From contig JAKIUV010000109.1 in assembly GCA_021647375.1 (NCBI GenBank), forward strand, positions 1 to 6,608: a stretch of 6,608 nt of DNA. Reading direction: 5' to 3'. A program made the position numbers and the translations under genes. Positions 4,893 to 6,608 of the stretch are shown piece by piece. The notes under the pieces are model-generated. The model was not told the DNA's origin. It saw only the letters and a list, made by a program, of their open reading frames with translations, and did no database searches. This stretch comes from Robiginitomaculum sp. GTDB lineage: Bacteria; Pseudomonadota; Alphaproteobacteria; Caulobacterales; Maricaulaceae. How positions within the stretch are numbered: the stretch's first letter is position 1; each line of letters begins with the position of its first letter.

Positions 4893-6608
4893 AACCGCCC
4901 ACAAATTGGTTTCGCGCAAACTGGATCCTCGCAAGTTGGCTTCCCGTAGACTGGCACCGTGGATAACCAAGCTTCTGGTTACACTCTATGATGTACTCCT
5001 TGGTGCCGCTTGTATGTACGGTGTCATGCGTCTTAGGTTTTTGTACGAAGGTAAATTAGCACCCGAAAATATTGATATTAAAACCACAGCCGTGTTTGCA
5101 GCTTCTTGTCTTGTGGTTTGGTTGGCAACACGTGCGAACCGCGCGGTTTGGCGGTTTATGTCACTTGATGATGTACGCACATTACTGAGCGCCGTTATCT
5201 GGTCGAGCGTTATTACGCTCATTATCTTGTTTTTGTTTTTTAATAGAGCCGAACATTTACCCCGCTCCGTACCCTTTATTGCGGGCGGGTTTTTCTTCTT
5301 TATGCTGGTGGCAAGCCGTGCGCTGGTGATGGTCTACCAAAACGGCGATATAAAAGCATTATTCCGTAGGGGACAACGGGGCAAACCACCTGCAATTTTG
5401 ATCGGGCGCTCACAAACATTACATAATTATATGCGCGACGAAGCTTTGAAAAAGCGCGATGCTTCACATCACATTCGCGGCCTCATAGAAACCGAAGGCG
5501 GTCATAAAGGCCGCTCAATACGCGGTGTTCCCGTTATCGGCAATTTATCGGATATTCCGGGCGTCGTATCTAATATTGAGCAATTACACGGCGCTAAACC
5601 AATATTGATATTGGTCGAAAAACACACGGATAGAAAACGCGCGGCGCGGCTGGTGAAATTGGCTTCAGCTCTAGGGACAAGGCTCGAACGCCTCGGCAAT
5701 AACCGCGACGACGGCCTGACACCGTTCGAAGCGGCTGATCTTATTGGGCGACACGCCAAGACTTTGGATATGGCACCCGTAGAGAGATTGCTAAAGGGTA
5801 AGACGGTTATGATTACGGGGGCGGGCGGGACGATTGGTTCCGAACTTGTGCGCCAAATTGCGGGTCATGAACCCAAGCATATTGTTTTGGTAGATGCATC
5901 CGAAATGAATTTGTATAATATTGACCAAACATTGTCCTTATCCGGTGATGCTTCGTTTCGCCCCTATCTCGGTGATGTACGCGACGAAGCCCATATGCGC
6001 GAAATATTCTCGGACGAAAAACCGGATATTATCTTGCATGCGGCTGCGCTGAAACACGTGCCCCTCATGGAAGCCAACCCTATTGCAACGGTTCTCACCA
6101 ATGTCGGCGGCACCAAGGTTATTATCGATTTAGCCATAGAATTCGGTGCGGAAAGCTTCACTTTAATATCCACCGACAAAGCCGTTAGCCCAAATAACAT
6201 TATGGGGGCAAGTAAACGCATCGCCGAAATGATGACATTGGCCAGCGCTATGAATGATGCCAATATTTCGTCCTCTGCGGTTCGGTTTGGCAATGTGCTT
6301 GCCTCCAATGGTTCGGTCATTCCTTTGTTTGAAAAACAGATTGAAAACGGCGGCCCAGTGACGGTCACAGATAAACTAGTCACGCGGTATTTCATGACCA
6401 AGGAAGAGGCGGCGGCATTGGTGTTACAGGCTGCGGCCTTGAACGGCGGCCAGCGCAAGGAAGTGTCCGCGATTTATGTTTTGGACATGGGCGAAACGGT
6501 TAATATCACCCATTTGGCCAAACAACTTATCCGCCTGCGTGGTTTGGTGCCGGGCGAGGATATTGAGATTAAATATACGGGTTTGCGACCAGGCGAAAAA
6601 ATGGAAGA
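4885..6608 (+). CDS. Membrane-bound NDP-sugar 4,6-dehydratase, WbpM/CapD/PglF type (3' end cut by window)
   Basis: 574 codons are present and the frame runs off the window. Long-type members convert UDP-GlcNAc or a related NDP-sugar to the 4-keto-6-deoxy form at the inner membrane, the first step to rare amino sugars of O-antigen, capsule or protein glycans. Four membrane segments lie at about 27-48, 67-82, 100-119 and 129-151, with family residues RAVWRF (86-91) and LPRS (125-128). A nucleotide-binding-like domain follows (about 168-290). The catalytic extended-SDR domain has TGAGGTIGSE at 311-320 (cofactor loop GxxGxxG), HAAALKHVPLME, STDKAV at 429-434, MGASK at 440-444, and GLRPGEK at 566-572. 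Met440 occupies the usual catalytic Tyr position, as reported for WbpM. The usual length of about 620-680 residues means roughly 50-100 are missing. The start overlaps the heparinase gene by 8 bp; an in-frame ATG at 4855 is an alternative (10 residues longer). Substrate is not deducible. Confidence 0.9.
   Translation, partial: MDKTAHKLVSRKLDPRKLASRRLAPWITKLLVTLYDVLLGAACMYGVMRLRFLYEGKLAPENIDIKTTAVFAASCLVVWLATRANRAVWRFMSLDDVRTLLSAVIWSSVITLIILFLFFNRAEHLPRSVPFIAGGFFFFMLVASRALVMVYQNGDIKALFRRGQRGKPPAILIGRSQTLHNYMRDEALKKRDASHHIRGLIETEGGHKGRSIRGVPVIGNLSDIPGVVSNIEQLHGAKPILILVEKHTDRKRAARLVKLASALGTRLERLGNNRDDGLTPFEAADLIGRHAKTLDMAPVERLLKGKTVMITGAGGTIGSELVRQIAGHEPKHIVLVDASEMNLYNIDQTLSLSGDASFRPYLGDVRDEAHMREIFSDEKPDIILHAAALKHVPLMEANPIATVLTNVGGTKVIIDLAIEFGAESFTLISTDKAVSPNNIMGASKRIAEMMTLASAMNDANISSSAVRFGNVLASNGSVIPLFEKQIENGGPVTVTDKLVTRYFMTKEEAAALVLQAAALNGGQRKEVSAIYVLDMGETVNITHLAKQLIRLRGLVPGEDIEIKYTGLRPGEKME
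4903..4959 (+). repeat. Tandem 10-residue repeat at the dehydratase N-terminus
   Basis: Residues 7-15 (KLVSRKLDP) and 17-25 (KLASRRLAP) are a near-identical pair with a period of 10 codons (30 bp), just before the first membrane segment. The cytoplasmic tail is strongly positive, as expected from the positive-inside rule. The third-base differences show that the copies have diverged. Confidence 0.6.

Noticed and set aside
4656..4970. Minus-strand frame whose product contains an A-N-L-R-like run resembling pentapeptide repeats
   Set aside because: It is the antisense reading of the 30-bp tandem repeat and the end of the heparinase gene. Both + strand genes here are well supported, so the pentapeptide look is an artefact.
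5964..6458. Long minus-strand frame of 164 codons
   Set aside because: It lies wholly inside the catalytic SDR domain of the dehydratase, where the + strand motifs are unmistakable.
1..6608. A defence system, CRISPR array, mobile element or structured RNA
   Set aside because: I looked for spaced repeats, transposase or integrase motifs, nuclease motifs and tRNA-like folds on both strands and found none. The genes are housekeeping and envelope/polysaccharide functions.

Overview
The window looks like a piece of a moderate-GC alphaproteobacterial chromosome. I infer this from two things: an RsmB-type rRNA methyltransferase followed by a signal-less heparinase II/III-like protein, a pairing I recall from many alphaproteobacterial genomes (usually followed there by purH), and possible CtrA-type TTAA motifs upstream of a lipoprotein gene. 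The Caulobacterales/Hyphomonadales-Maricaulales side of the class is my best guess. It cannot be proved from this window.

All genes lie on the + strand. (1) 17-649 encodes a basic protein I do not recognise; its frame is open to the left edge. (2) 758-2110 is rsmB, a complete 16S rRNA m5C methyltransferase with a NusB-like N-terminus and intact catalytic motifs. (3) 2233-2928 is a small, low-complexity, cysteine-paired outer-membrane-type lipoprotein. It has a good ribosome binding site and its own intrinsic terminator at 2951-2983, so it is an independent unit between the other genes. (4) 3096-4892 is a heparinase II/III-family protein without a signal peptide, with its own plausible promoter (3031-3059). 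(5) 4885 to the window end is the first 574 codons of a membrane-anchored NDP-sugar 4,6-dehydratase of the WbpM/CapD/PglF/FlaA1-like long type. It overlaps the heparinase gene by 8 bp and lacks only its C-terminal end.

Functionally, the right half (genes 4 and 5) looks like an operon tied to surface polysaccharide. A uronate/glycan lyase-like protein of unknown substrate is translationally coupled to an enzyme that makes 4-keto-6-deoxy-N-acetyl sugars, the usual entry to rare amino sugars in capsule, O-antigen or protein glycans. The left half is housekeeping (ribosome modification) plus an orphan envelope lipoprotein. I see no tRNA, rRNA, CRISPR array, insertion sequence, phage gene or recognisable defence system. 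The least explained items are the lipoprotein with duplicated cysteine motifs, the replacement of the usual downstream gene by a sugar dehydratase, and the unrecognised first gene.
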